From the NCBI GenBank assembly GCA_037355855.1, contig CM074763.1, forward strand, positions 5,208,001 through 5,272,000: a DNA stretch of 64,000 bases, read 5' to 3'. The position numbers were made by a program, and so were the translations under genes. The notes under the pieces are model-generated. The model made no database searches, was not told the origin of the DNA, and was given only the letters and a program-made list of their open reading frames with translations. Source of the DNA: Pseudo-nitzschia pungens (lineage: Eukaryota > Bacillariophyta > Bacillariophyceae > Bacillariales > Bacillariaceae). Of the stretch, positions 1 through 8,607 are shown piece after piece. The first letter of the stretch is position 1; each line of letters starts with the position of its first letter.

Positions 1-780
1 GGCAAACGATCCTACATCCTGCTCCGAAGATTCATTCGGAACACGAAAATCGACATGAAACACGGTATTCGCTCATGGGCAAACCGTATGGCCGAACTAC
101 AGAGCTATCTACCAGATTGCCTCTGGGAGAGTGGCGCCGCAAACGGCACTGCCCCATCCAGTTACTCAGAGGAGGACATGAAGGAAATCCTAGATGCCAA
201 CATGACCCACTCACAGCGCGAGAAACTCGACCATATCGGTTGGGACGTCTACACCCAATCCTTTAACACCACTATCGACAAGCTCGAAAACTTAGAAATC
301 ACCATCCGGAGCGAGGATGAACTCCGCAAACGCATCTCGGACCTCGAAAAACAAACCGGTGGTACCAAGAAGACCCCCAAGGCCGCCTCTGGGGGAGGAA
401 CCCACCACGGGAAATCCCCTGGCAAAAAGAAGCGCCCTGTGGACAACAGCAACAAACAGCTATGCAAGACCTGTGGCAAGGTCCATGCCGGCAAATGCTG
501 GAAACTAACCGGCGGACCTCCCAAGAAGGGAAAGTTCGACCGGGAGACCATCAACTTGCTCAAGGAGCATTTTGTGGCAAAAGAAGACTCGGACACCGAG
601 CAACACTCCAAACCCCACTGGGGAAGGAACCTCTCCAACCACGAGTACTCCTATGTACTGGCCACGGCCCAAGCTGATCATGAAGTCTCTGACGACGAGA
701 TTGATATCTCCGACAGGGACCTCAAGGAGTACCGGAGAAAATACAGAAAAACCTTCAAGAAGAAAGGAACCCACAACTGA
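1..780 (+). CDS. gag: Gag-like protein of the gypsy element (partial, N-terminus missing)
   Basis: Structural and nucleic-acid-binding protein of the retrotransposon. The frame is open from base 1; the first Met is at 55, but the open frame upstream means this is an internal Met. The middle is rich in Lys, Gly and Pro, followed by a short zinc-knuckle-like motif CKTCGKVHAGKC (C-x2-C-x3-H-x3-C), a little more compact than the classical CX2CX4HX4C knuckle. The tail is acidic and then basic. It ends in TGA at 778-780, and an ATG in the same frame follows at once. Known for the family: Gag binds its RNA through the knuckle and forms particles. Inferred: Pol could be made by readthrough of this TGA. 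Confidence 0.85.
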   Translation, partial: GKRSYILLRRFIRNTKIDMKHGIRSWANRMAELQSYLPDCLWESGAANGTAPSSYSEEDMKEILDANMTHSQREKLDHIGWDVYTQSFNTTIDKLENLEITIRSEDELRKRISDLEKQTGGTKKTPKAASGGGTHHGKSPGKKKRPVDNSNKQLCKTCGKVHAGKCWKLTGGPPKKGKFDRETINLLKEHFVAKEDSDTEQHSKPHWGRNLSNHEYSYVLATAQADHEVSDDEIDISDRDLKEYRRKYRKTFKKKGTHN

Positions 781-2961
781 ATGGTCAATACCATCCACAC
801 CGGACCACGCATAATCAATCGATTTGCGGACGTCTGTGTGGAGGTATTGGACCATAAAGGAAGGGGGAGGATGCTCCGGGGTCTACTGGACTCAGGGTGC
901 TCCAAGTCCATAATTCTAAGACACTTTGTCGACCGCAGTCAACTTACGAACTGGGACCAACGATCTGTCACCTATAATACCTATGGGGGCAAATTTCGAA
1001 CAAAGTCCGCGGCTTCAGTGGGACTGAAGTTGATAGAGTTTTCAAACTCAAAGACCATCAAGTGGACCTTCCAAGTGGATGAGTATCATCACCACGAGGA
1101 GGTACCCTATGACGTGATCATAGGATCTGACCTAATGGCACAATTGGGACTGGATATCAAATACAGCTCCCGAACAATCTCATGGCAAGGTGACTCCATC
1201 CCCATGAAGGGGATGGGGGAACTCTCTGACCCGGACAAATGTGAGGCAGTATTCTTTGCCAACACACAAAGTCCAATCCTCCAACAGGAGGAAGAGAGGC
1301 AAGCCAAAATTCTGGACGCAGACTACTCCAAGGTAGATATCGACGCCATGGTCAACGACCTGGAGATCACAGACGAGTCCAAGGAAGCCCTAAAGCAAAC
1401 CCTAAAGAAATTCCCAACGCTCTTTGGAGGAGGGTTGGGTCTACTCAAAAATATAGAACCGGTGTCCATTGAACTCCAACCAGGGGTCAAACCGGTCCGG
1501 CAGCGGTACTATTCGGTGCCCCATGCCTTCGAACAAGCCCTCCGGAAGGAGATAACTAGACTCTGTGACATTGGAGTACTGGAAAAACTCCCCCATGATG
1601 ATGACTCACCATGGGCGTCTCCCACGTTCTGTCAACCGAAGAAGACAGGCGATATCCGAGTCCTTACAGACTTCCGGAAGATGAATGCAGCAATCCAGAG
1701 GAAGCCTTTCCCACTACCACGCATAGGGGAAACAATCCAAAGGTTGCAGAAGTTCAAATCAGCCACGGCACTGGACTTATCCCAAGGATACTACACCATC
1801 CCCATCTGCAAGGAGAGCCAGAAGATCTGCTCCACCATTCTGCCGTGGGGAAAGTATGCCTACAAGAGACTGGCAATGGGGATTGCCTGCGCGCCTGACA
1901 TATTCCAGTCAGTAATGATGAACCTGCTCGGGGATCTGGACTATGTCCTGGTCTATATTGATGATATTCTAATCATTCAACGCGAAGGTGAATCGGAACA
2001 GGACCATCTCCACAAAATCGATACAGTACTACAGCGACTGGATGATGCTGGCTTCAGAGCCAACCTACGGAAATCCTTCTTCATGCAAAAAGAGGTGGAA
2101 TACCTGGGATTTCTGTTAACAACAGAGGGCATCCAACCCCAACCAAAGAAACTGGAGGCGATGAAGCGCCTGGAAGCCCCCAAGAACACCAAGCAACTCA
2201 AGATGTTCCTTGGAATGGTAAACTTTTACAGGGACATGTGGAAGCGTCGCTCCCACATCCTAGCCCCCCTCAATAAACTTGCAGGGAAAAAGGGAAAAAT
2301 GAACTGGTACTGGGGCCCAGCAGAGCAGAAAGCTTTCATGGAGGCGAAAAGGATGCTCGCAGATGAAGCAAAGCTTGCATTCCCAGACTTTACGAAACCA
2401 TTTCATCTCTACTCAGACGCCAGCGACAGGCAACTGGGAGCAACTGTATGCCAAGATGGCAAGCCCCTTGGTTTCTACACCCGGAAGCTGAACTCGGCGC
2501 AGCTCAACTACACGGTTGGAGAGAAAGAACTCCTGGGCATAGTAGAAGGGCTAAAAGCGTTTGAAGGAATCCTACGAGGACAAGATGTGATTATTCACAC
2601 AGACCACCTTAACCTGCTCTATCAGCAGATGCCCACCCAAAGGATGGTCCGATGGAGACTCCTCATGGAGGAGTTCCACCCCGTAGTCAAGCACGTTGCT
2701 GGCAAAGACAACGATGCAGCAGACGCACTGTCTCGCCTGGACATCACAGATGACCCAGCGGACACAGTGGAATGGCTACCACCAAATAAGCCCCTCACCT
2801 ACGCGGATGAGGAAGAGCACCTCCGGCAACTCCTGTTCCCGCTTGGAGAAGCGCCGGAAGAATTCCAGGGCAATAGTGCATTCCCACTTGCCCCAGACAT
2901 GATTCAGTTCTACCAGCAAAAGGACACAGGAATCGTGAATGCTCTGGAAAAAGACAATTGA
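781..2961 (+). CDS. pol: Gypsy Pol: aspartic protease, reverse transcriptase, RNase H
   Basis: About 726 residues. The protease is near residues 35-110 with the active-site triad in LLDSGCSKS. The reverse transcriptase follows; its catalytic motif lies in VLVYIDDILI near residue 390. The RNase H domain is near 540-640, with its acidic residues in YSDASDRQLG and HTDHLNLLY, and AADALSRL follows. This order is typical of Metaviridae. The frame continues from Gag without a shift, separated only by TGA at 778-780, and it ends in a second TGA at 2959-2961, again followed in frame by integrase. Both stops fall between domains. The ATG at 781 could start translation independently, but readthrough is equally compatible with the sequence. 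Confidence 0.95.
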   Translation: MVNTIHTGPRIINRFADVCVEVLDHKGRGRMLRGLLDSGCSKSIILRHFVDRSQLTNWDQRSVTYNTYGGKFRTKSAASVGLKLIEFSNSKTIKWTFQVDEYHHHEEVPYDVIIGSDLMAQLGLDIKYSSRTISWQGDSIPMKGMGELSDPDKCEAVFFANTQSPILQQEEERQAKILDADYSKVDIDAMVNDLEITDESKEALKQTLKKFPTLFGGGLGLLKNIEPVSIELQPGVKPVRQRYYSVPHAFEQALRKEITRLCDIGVLEKLPHDDDSPWASPTFCQPKKTGDIRVLTDFRKMNAAIQRKPFPLPRIGETIQRLQKFKSATALDLSQGYYTIPICKESQKICSTILPWGKYAYKRLAMGIACAPDIFQSVMMNLLGDLDYVLVYIDDILIIQREGESEQDHLHKIDTVLQRLDDAGFRANLRKSFFMQKEVEYLGFLLTTEGIQPQPKKLEAMKRLEAPKNTKQLKMFLGMVNFYRDMWKRRSHILAPLNKLAGKKGKMNWYWGPAEQKAFMEAKRMLADEAKLAFPDFTKPFHLYSDASDRQLGATVCQDGKPLGFYTRKLNSAQLNYTVGEKELLGIVEGLKAFEGILRGQDVIIHTDHLNLLYQQMPTQRMVRWRLLMEEFHPVVKHVAGKDNDAADALSRLDITDDPADTVEWLPPNKPLTYADEEEHLRQLLFPLGEAPEEFQGNSAFPLAPDMIQFYQQKDTGIVNALEKDN

Positions 2962-2973
2962 CTGACCACCAAA

Positions 2974-4050
2974 ATGGTGGAAGGTTACAACCTAATCCAC
3001 AAAGAAGGAAAGATTCTGATTCCCGACAAACTCAAGGACAGAGTCATGGAATGGTACCACAGCATGTTGGTCCATCCTGGAGAAAAGAGAATGGAACAGA
3101 GCATACGCTCGGTGTTCACCTGGAAAGGCCTACGAAAGGACGTTCAGGATCTCTGCAAACACTGCCACACGTGTCAGATGTTCAAAAAGAGCGGCCGGAA
3201 GAAGTATGGACTACTACCGGAGAAAGCAGTGGAAGTCACCAAATGGCAGAGGGTCAATGTGGACCTCTGGGGACCTGCAACTGTCCACAATAAAAATGGT
3301 AAAGACTACCACATCCATGTTCTCACCATGGTGGACCCAGTAACCGGATGGTTTGAGCTGGCTCACCTGAAGGACTCACCAAATGCAGCAGAAACTCAAC
3401 GATTATTGGACAGTACATGGCTAGCAAGGTATCCGCGCCCAAAGGAAATTGGCTTTGATGGCGGGAGTGAGTTCAAAGCAGAGTTCCAAGAGCTCTGTGA
3501 TAACATGGGAATGAAAAGAAAGCCCAGTGGCGCTTGGAACCCACAATCCAACTCAGTGCTGGAAAGGATCCATCAGGTCCTGAAGGACTGTCTACTGTCC
3601 TTTAACCTGGAACAAAGGGATCTCCACGAGAAGGATCCTTTTGAGGAATTCACTACCAAGGCAGCGTACGCTATTAGAAGTGCCATCCACACCACGCTGG
3701 GATACTCTCCAGCACAACTGGTGTTTGGAAGGGACATGTTCATGCCGGTGAATTTCCCGGTGGATTGGGAAGCAATCCAAGCAAGGAAACAAAAGAGTAT
3801 CCACAAGAGTAATAGCAGGGAGAACCGGAAGAGGATCCCCCATGTCTATAAGGAAGGAGACTATGTCACCCTGGAAAGGAAGGGCATTATTCCAAAACTA
3901 TCTTTCCCACGGCAAGGACCTTACAAGGTGCTCAAGGCCCATGACAATGGAACTGTAACTATTGAAACTGCTCCCTTTGTAACCGACCGGGTTAATATCA
4001 GGAGAGTCCATCCCTATTATTGCAGGACTAGCCCTAAACTGGAGAAGTAG
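2974..4050 (+). CDS. pol (IN): Gypsy integrase
   Basis: 358 residues from the first Met; the frame is open from 2962, right after the TGA that ends the RNase H part. The N-terminal HHCC zinc finger is visible as HSMLVH followed by CKHCHTC. The catalytic core carries the DDE triad: Asp in VNVDLWGP, Asp in IGFDGGSEF, and Glu in SVLERIHQ. The C-terminal part (YKEGDYVTLERKG onward) looks like the usual gypsy integrase C-terminal domain. I see no damage to catalytic residues. Integrase inserts the cDNA and makes the short target duplication, here presumably 5 bp as seen for the neighbouring related element. Confidence 0.93.
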   Translation: MVEGYNLIHKEGKILIPDKLKDRVMEWYHSMLVHPGEKRMEQSIRSVFTWKGLRKDVQDLCKHCHTCQMFKKSGRKKYGLLPEKAVEVTKWQRVNVDLWGPATVHNKNGKDYHIHVLTMVDPVTGWFELAHLKDSPNAAETQRLLDSTWLARYPRPKEIGFDGGSEFKAEFQELCDNMGMKRKPSGAWNPQSNSVLERIHQVLKDCLLSFNLEQRDLHEKDPFEEFTTKAAYAIRSAIHTTLGYSPAQLVFGRDMFMPVNFPVDWEAIQARKQKSIHKSNSRENRKRIPHVYKEGDYVTLERKGIIPKLSFPRQGPYKVLKAHDNGTVTIETAPFVTDRVNIRRVHPYYCRTSPKLEK

Positions 4051-4066
4051 TTACATATAACAGTAC

Positions 4067-4078
4067 CATGGAGGAGTA
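4067..4078 (+). other. Polypurine-tract-like site before the gypsy 3' LTR
   Basis: The bases CCATGGAGGAGTA directly precede the LTR start TGCC. An almost identical stretch, CCATGGAGGCGTA, precedes the 3' LTR of the non-autonomous element at 6574. Its position and its conservation between two otherwise different elements fit a plus-strand priming site. It is less purine-pure than typical tracts. Confidence 0.55.
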
Positions 4079-4273
4079 TGCCGTGCACCAGAATACAGTC
4101 ACGAGTACACACGGGACTGGATTAAGGATGAGGATAAAAGAAAACAATCGGCGAGCCGATGGAATCGCTGATTGCCAGGGAGCTCTTAGAACTGTAGCAT
4201 ATAGACTAATTGATAGAGCTCACAATTTGCATATCACTACTATTCTAATCACTAGTAGACCCGGGGTATGGCA
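4079..4273 (+). repeat. 3' LTR of the gypsy element (195 bp)
   Basis: It begins TGCCGTGCACC and ends GGGGTATGGCA, so the termini form the TGCC...GGCA inverted repeat usual for LTRs. The first 11 bases and about the last 55 bases are nearly identical to the LTRs at 4924-5135 and 6574-6785; the middle is unrelated. The 5' partner lies outside the window. Confidence 0.8.
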
Positions 4274-4918
4274 CTGTCACACTCCATCTTACTTGTAATT
4301 TGGGTCTTAGAGGGGGCTATTGAAGTTGTAGTGTGGTGGTTTGTCACAGTAGTTTGGATTTGGTGCCTGTGGTGGTAGTAGAAATTTATTACTACTATGT
4401 AGTACAGTACGTACTGTTGCTGTATGCTGTACAGCAACTTTGCTAGTATGTACTTGTAGTAGAAGTAGTAGGATCCTGCTAACAGCAAGTAGGGTATGGA
4501 GCTCTGGTGGAGATCCCTACTCTATGACCAAGCATCCTGTTCAGCATCCTCAATAGCACGATAACAAAGCACCATCATGGCAACCAATGAATATCATCTT
4601 TACAGATTTCTAAAATTCAACTTCTAATGTAAAAATATACTCTATGATGCAGTGGAGGATGCTAAGTCTGATACTGGGTCCTTCCTGTGTAGGGATCTGT
4701 ACCATACCTTAGCTTGCAGCAACAGTCTTCAGGGTGCTAGTAGATTCATCTAGAGGGACCCATCTACTACTAATAGTACAAGCATCAGACTTGGAATCAG
4801 TTATTACTAGTATTACTGCCGGTAGTGGTGGTAGTGATGGCGTTCAATTGAGGATGAGAAAAATCAAATACCGAAATACGTAGCTTCGTAATGAGCGATT
4901 CCCGAAACTAATATGCAC
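4274..4918. other. Intergenic, repeat-derived, no gene seen
   Basis: AT-rich with many TAGTAG runs. It holds short words of a dispersed repeat family: GGAGCTCTGGTGGAGATCCC near 4498, AGCATCCTGTTCAGCATCC near 4531, and an inverted relative near 4690 (GTAGGGATCTGTACCATACC). Related words recur near 20,095 and 63,750. No ORF resembles a protein. Confidence 0.6.
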
Positions 4919-4923
4919 ATGTA
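4919..4923. repeat. Target-site duplication, left copy (ATGTA)
   Basis: ATGTA lies immediately before the TGCC start of the left LTR and is repeated exactly after the GGCA end of the right LTR at 6786-6790. This fixes the element borders. Confidence 0.85.
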
Positions 4924-5135
4924 TGCCGTGCACCGAACCAACCCTAAATAAGAATAAGGTTAAGGTTTGGATCAGAGCAAGATCGGCGATGAGCTGACTC
5001 AGCAGGGCTCGCTGACCACTCGCTCAATGCTCCATGAGAGAGCATCTCCACCACCTTCACTAATCATCTAATAGCTCACAATTACAATTTGCATATCACT
5101 ACTATTCTAATCACTAGTAGGCCCGGGGTATGGCA
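4924..5135 (+). repeat. Left LTR of the non-autonomous element
   Basis: 212 bp, TGCC...GGCA. Apart from a base near the 3' end (GGGGTATGGCA here, GGGTTATGGCA in the right copy), I see no difference from the right LTR. A 14-bp palindrome, TGATTTTAAAATCA, follows directly at 5136, where a primer-binding site would be expected; I cannot match it to a tRNA. Confidence 0.85.
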
Positions 5136-5161
5136 TGATTTTAAAATCAAGCTGAGCGCTG

Positions 5162-5656
5162 ATGACCATGAGCAGAAAACTGATCAATCGATCGACTGAA
5201 AATGGATCGACGATGAGCAAAGCAATCACGATCGACCAAAAAGGATCGACGAGATTGAAAAACAACCGTCTGAGCGGCCAAGCCAACGGACCGGGGACTG
5301 CCAAAATGGAGGCGCAGAGAAGCAGAACAGGGAGAAGGACATCCGGTGTCTGCAGCACTAAGGAATACCAATCCCAGCAACAGTTAGCGCCAATACAGGG
5401 AGCAGCTGCAGCAACTGAGACACCTAAGGACCTGAACAGGACCAGGGTCGTCGACGCAAGACCGTTCCAGGAACGGCGACAAAAATGGGATAAAACGGAA
5501 GAACGTCAATCCCAGTTGCAGCTAGCACCATCAGATGGAGCAGCAGCAACAACAGAGACACCTAAGGTCCTGGACAGGACCATGGTCGACAAAGAAAAAA
5601 AAAAAAAAATAATCAAAATTATCGAAAAACAAGAAAAATTGACCGATCCAGTGTGA
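5162..5656 (+). CDS. Low-complexity ORF inside the non-autonomous element
   Basis: 164 residues, ATG start, hydrophilic, rich in Gln, Arg, Lys, Thr and Ala. It contains two copies of a ~28-residue unit with the pattern QSQxQLAPxxGAAAxTETPK, coded by the direct repeats at 5369 and 5507. The third DNA copy at 5710 lies beyond the stop codon. A run of 12 A residues near 5597 encodes Lys. It has no recognised domain and no zinc knuckle. It may be a Gag remnant or only chance coding in a repeat. Low confidence as a real protein. Confidence 0.25.
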   Translation: MTMSRKLINRSTENGSTMSKAITIDQKGSTRLKNNRLSGQANGPGTAKMEAQRSRTGRRTSGVCSTKEYQSQQQLAPIQGAAAATETPKDLNRTRVVDARPFQERRQKWDKTEERQSQLQLAPSDGAAATTETPKVLDRTMVDKEKKKKIIKIIEKQEKLTDPV

Positions 5657-5793
5657 CGGCGATTACAAAGACGCTACGGCGACAAAGACGGGATAAAACG
5701 GAACAACGTCAATCCCAGTTGCAGTTAGCACCATTAGATGGAGCAACAGCAACAACGGAGATACCCGAGGACCTCAATAGGACCACGGTTGAG
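5369..5793 (+). repeat. Three ~85-bp direct repeats in the element interior
   Basis: Copies lie at about 5369-5455, 5507-5590 and 5710-5793, each starting CAATCCCAG and containing the AGCACC...GGAGCAGCAGCAAC pattern and a conserved end around GGACCATGGTC. Copies 2 and 3 share more upstream sequence (GGGATAAAACGGAA). Divergence between copies suggests old internal duplication. Confidence 0.75.
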
Positions 5794-6110
5794 CAAACCA
5801 AAATAATCGATCGATCATCGATAGGGTAAAGCAGCAACAACAAGGCCAACCTTGTTCCGGACAACCAACCAGTCCACAGGGAGCTCTAAATAAACCAGAG
5901 CAATCCCGCAAAATTGAGAAACAACACCCACAGAGGTGCTCCGGAGTTACAAAATATGAACCTCCAGTCGACTGCTGCAAATACACCCAAAATCAAAACA
6001 ATCAAACTCGACCGACCCAGTGGGACGGCGACAACAACGCTACGGTGACAATCCAACGCAACGTCAACAAACCGATACAACACGGTCGACATTGCATCCA
6101 AACTAATAAA

Positions 6111-6440
6111 CCTCACCATTCCCATGTGGTGGGTGAGGACTTCTTTTTAACAGCCAACAATGCTGGAACGCGAAGAGCTACATGCTTTCGTGGAGGCGAA
6201 GGATGTGGACTACACCTACAGACTACGAGTTGTACAAGCTCCACAGGTTTGACAAAACCACTCCTCTCTTCTCTCCATTCTACAGAGGAGGATACAGCGC
6301 ACTCCCTGCAGGTGGACATAGCCCAGTCAAATGACTACTATGGGCTGATTGCAACCTCATCATTCCCACGTGGTGGGTGAGGACTTCTTTCCTTTACTAT
6401 TACAACCTCATCATTCCCATGTGGTGGGTGAGGACTTCTA
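6111..6440 (+). repeat. Three copies of a hairpin-forming 30-mer in the element
   Basis: CCTCAYCATTCCCAYGTGG followed by TGGGTGAGGACTTCT occurs at 6111, 6355 and 6406. Each can fold because CCTCACC/CCTCATC faces GGGTGAGG. The copies are nearly identical while the DNA between them differs, so the unit may be selected, for example as an RNA packaging or export structure. That role is inference. Confidence 0.7.
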
Positions 6441-6560
6441 ATAACAGCAGTATGGATCATAAGACCGTTCCAACAGCAGTGATACTCCCTAGTCCAGCAG
6501 CTCATAAGTAATGTGACTGTAACGATTGGAAAGGGATTGATTGAACCAATAGTGACATTC

Positions 6561-6573
6561 CCATGGAGGCGTA
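6561..6573 (+). other. Polypurine-tract-like site before the right LTR
   Basis: CCATGGAGGCGTA immediately before TGCC at 6574. It matches the corresponding site of the gypsy element at 4067 except for one base. Confidence 0.55.
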
Positions 6574-6785
6574 TGCCGTGCACCGAACCAACCCTAAATA
6601 AGAATAAGGTTAAGGTTTGGATCAGAGCAAGATCGGCGATGAGCTGACTCAGCAGGGCTCGCTGACCACTCGCTCAATGCTCCATGAGAGAGCATCTCCA
6701 CCACCTTCACTAATCATCTAATAGCTCACAATTACAATTTGCATATCACTACTATTCTAATCACTAGTAGGCCCGGGTTATGGCA
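6574..6785 (+). repeat. Right LTR of the non-autonomous element
   Basis: 212 bp, same borders as the left LTR and followed at once by the ATGTA duplication. Confidence 0.85.
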
Positions 6786-6790
6786 ATGTA
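6786..6790. repeat. Target-site duplication, right copy (ATGTA)
   Basis: Exact repeat of 4919-4923 directly after the GGCA end of the right LTR. Confidence 0.85.
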
Positions 6791-6870
6791 ATATTACATT
6801 ATTCGTGATGTGGCACACATATTATTATCTGCCTGTAACATACTTTTATGAAATTCTTAACCAATTTTTT

Positions 6871-6910
6871 CATATTCTGGAGGAGACATATTTGCCTCCT
6901 CCAGAATATG
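6871..6910. repeat. Perfect 15-bp inverted repeat (hairpin)
   Basis: CATATTCTGGAGGAG is separated by 10 bases from its exact reverse complement. No coding context. It could be a small foldback or the end of an element. Confidence 0.8.
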
Positions 6911-7785
6911 CAACCAAAACTAAATTTCAAGGCAATCTTGAAAACAAGAATGCGCGATAAAAATTGGCGATACACCCAACGGTACGGAATAAAGAGAGCA
7001 TTTTATGTTTTTCGAAACAAGATTCCACATTCCAAAATAGGCCTTCTACACGCCTGTCTGTCATCCATTTTTGATGCATGTCTGTTGGGTGCGCCAAAAA
7101 GAATGAAGGCATATAATCTAGGATAATATGAACGCATATAGTTTCGCGAATCGCTCAATACACACCGGGTAACCTTACTTCGTACTACGGTAACCTTACG
7201 GATAGATTTGGATGATTCGGAAAGGGCTCAATCAAATACGAAGCATAAATAATGACCATGGATGAAATAAAAAATCATAAGAATAGGCTAATAAATTACA
7301 CGTAGGTACTACGTATTAGGTATGGTATTACGGAGTAAGGTTACTTACTGTACGTACCGCGAACTACGTCCGTATTACGTAGTAGTACCCAGTAAGTTAT
7401 TGTTGAATAAGGTTTACGAAAACGAGGTTGGGATTTTTTCGGAAGGTTCCGAAAGAAGGTCGTGTCCTGCGAGGTCCCATCTCGCGTTCCAACCCGAGAA
7501 TTGAGCAAGGAGGAACATCGACCGGGACGTTATTTTGTGGGAAAACGATTTTGTAATTTTTTCGTCGGTCTCTCGTTCTTCGGGAGGTTCGTGGTCGCGA
7601 ACACGTGTACTTCAAGGTATGATGTAATACCCGTTGGATGCATTTGATTGGGGCATTCGAAATTACGGTAGGGATGACGATTGCGAGATGGCCGTTGGAA
7701 GAAGGGGGTGTCAAGGGTGGTTCCTTCGCGGCGGTATGGATTGGGGGTTTGAGAGATTTTGATTGATGTAAGATCTTACGGTAAC

Positions 7786-7880
7786 TACTACAAAATTCCT
7801 ATCAGCTGTCCCCCAGTTCTACATCCCCAACTACTCATTTCTACGGAAGCCGGGGGACAGCTGATAGGAATTCCGTAGTA
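7786..7880 (-). mobile_element. Palindromic MITE, copy 1
   Basis: 95 bp. The arms contain ATTCCTATCAGCTGTCCCCC and its reverse complement. The centre (TTCTACATCCCCAACTACT) is the reverse complement of the centre of the copy at 16264, so this copy lies in the opposite orientation. Ends are TACTAC...GTAGTA. Other copies: 16264, 58547, 61541 and a degenerate one at 44517. Confidence 0.8.
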
Positions 7881-7924
7881 ATTACTGACCTTACCGTATT
7901 TGTTCTTGAGGGTGAGGATAGATG

Positions 7925-7956
7925 ATTCATTCATTCATTCATTCATTCATTCATTC
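7925..7956 (+). repeat. (ATTC)8 microsatellite
   Basis: Eight consecutive ATTC units. A similar ATTC tract occurs near 52,267. Confidence 0.9.
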
Positions 7957-8607
7957 GTGGATGATGATTCTTCGTTCTTCGTATCACTGAACTTGCACAT
8001 CACAACCCGCCGTTTGGGGTTTCGGAATTTTGGGTCGTTCCTGCCCTCGGGTCTCAGGGTAGTGAAAGGCCTTCCCAACCCAATGCTGGAACCATGTTGA
8101 TGGGACCTTTTCGCAAATACAAATTGTTCGACAATTCCGTAAATTCTCGCGAGCGCCTGAAAAGGGAGGACTTAATCCCCCAAACTGTTCCAGTGTAAAT
8201 ATGAGGAAGCACCCTTAGGGTAAGATCTTACCCTTATGGAATGGCTCAATTTGGAAAGTTTTTTTTTTTTTTTCATTCCATTTTTTGGATCATTCCATCG
8301 TTAAGCCTTACTTGTATTGATATTTTCATTACGAATACCGGTAAAGTTACAAGTAATTACGAGTAAGTTACGATAAAAACCTTACTCCTACTATCGTATC
8401 ATTAGGTCCTTTTCTTTTGGATATCTGCATACGAGTATGGTTAATGGTTACCCGTACGTAAGGTAACCTTAATTACCGGTAAACCTTACTCGTAAGGTCA
8501 CTGTTTGTAGTGAAGTCGCGGGTTGTGGTTGGACAACTCGGAACGCCAAGGCAACCGAAAGAAGAAAAATATGGGCTGACAAAAACATAAATTCCGACGT
8601 GATCACG

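Larger units (their letters stand above)
1..4273 (+). mobile_element. Ty3/gypsy LTR retrotransposon, 5' end outside the window
   Basis: Domain order is Gag, aspartic protease, reverse transcriptase, RNase H, integrase, then an LTR, which is the Ty3/gypsy order. The frame is open from base 1, so the 5' LTR and the start of Gag lie outside the window. All coding parts share one reading frame and are interrupted only by two TGA codons (778-780 and 2959-2961). No frameshift was found across 4 kb, so the copy looks young. The 3' LTR at 4079-4273 begins TGCC and ends GGCA. The neighbouring non-autonomous element at 4924-6785 has the same LTR termini and probably used this family's enzymes. Confidence 0.95.
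4924..6785 (+). mobile_element. Non-autonomous LTR retrotransposon (LARD/TRIM-like), complete, 1862 bp
   Basis: Two LTRs of exactly 212 bp (4924-5135 and 6574-6785), nearly identical, enclose a 1.4-kb interior without protease, RT or integrase. A perfect 5-bp duplication ATGTA flanks the whole. LTR termini (TGCCGTGCACC...TATGGCA) and the pre-LTR purine-rich site match those of the adjacent gypsy element. The interior has a low-complexity ORF, a triplicated ~85-bp segment and a triplicated hairpin. Inferred: it is cross-mobilised by the gypsy family. The near identity of the LTRs indicates recent insertion. Confidence 0.88.
6791..8607. other. Intergenic with hairpin, MITE and microsatellite; no gene seen
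   Basis: AT-rich. It holds the 15-bp hairpin at 6871, the palindromic MITE at 7786, an (ATTC)n tract at 7925, a poly-T run near 8260 and many TTACGAGTAAGGTTAC-like words (7150-7400, 8320-8490). Short ORFs here have no recognisable content. Confidence 0.6.

Noticed and set aside
5136..5149. Palindrome TGATTTTAAAATCA as primer-binding site
   Set aside because: The position fits a PBS, but I could not match it to the 3' end of any tRNA from memory, so it is not called.
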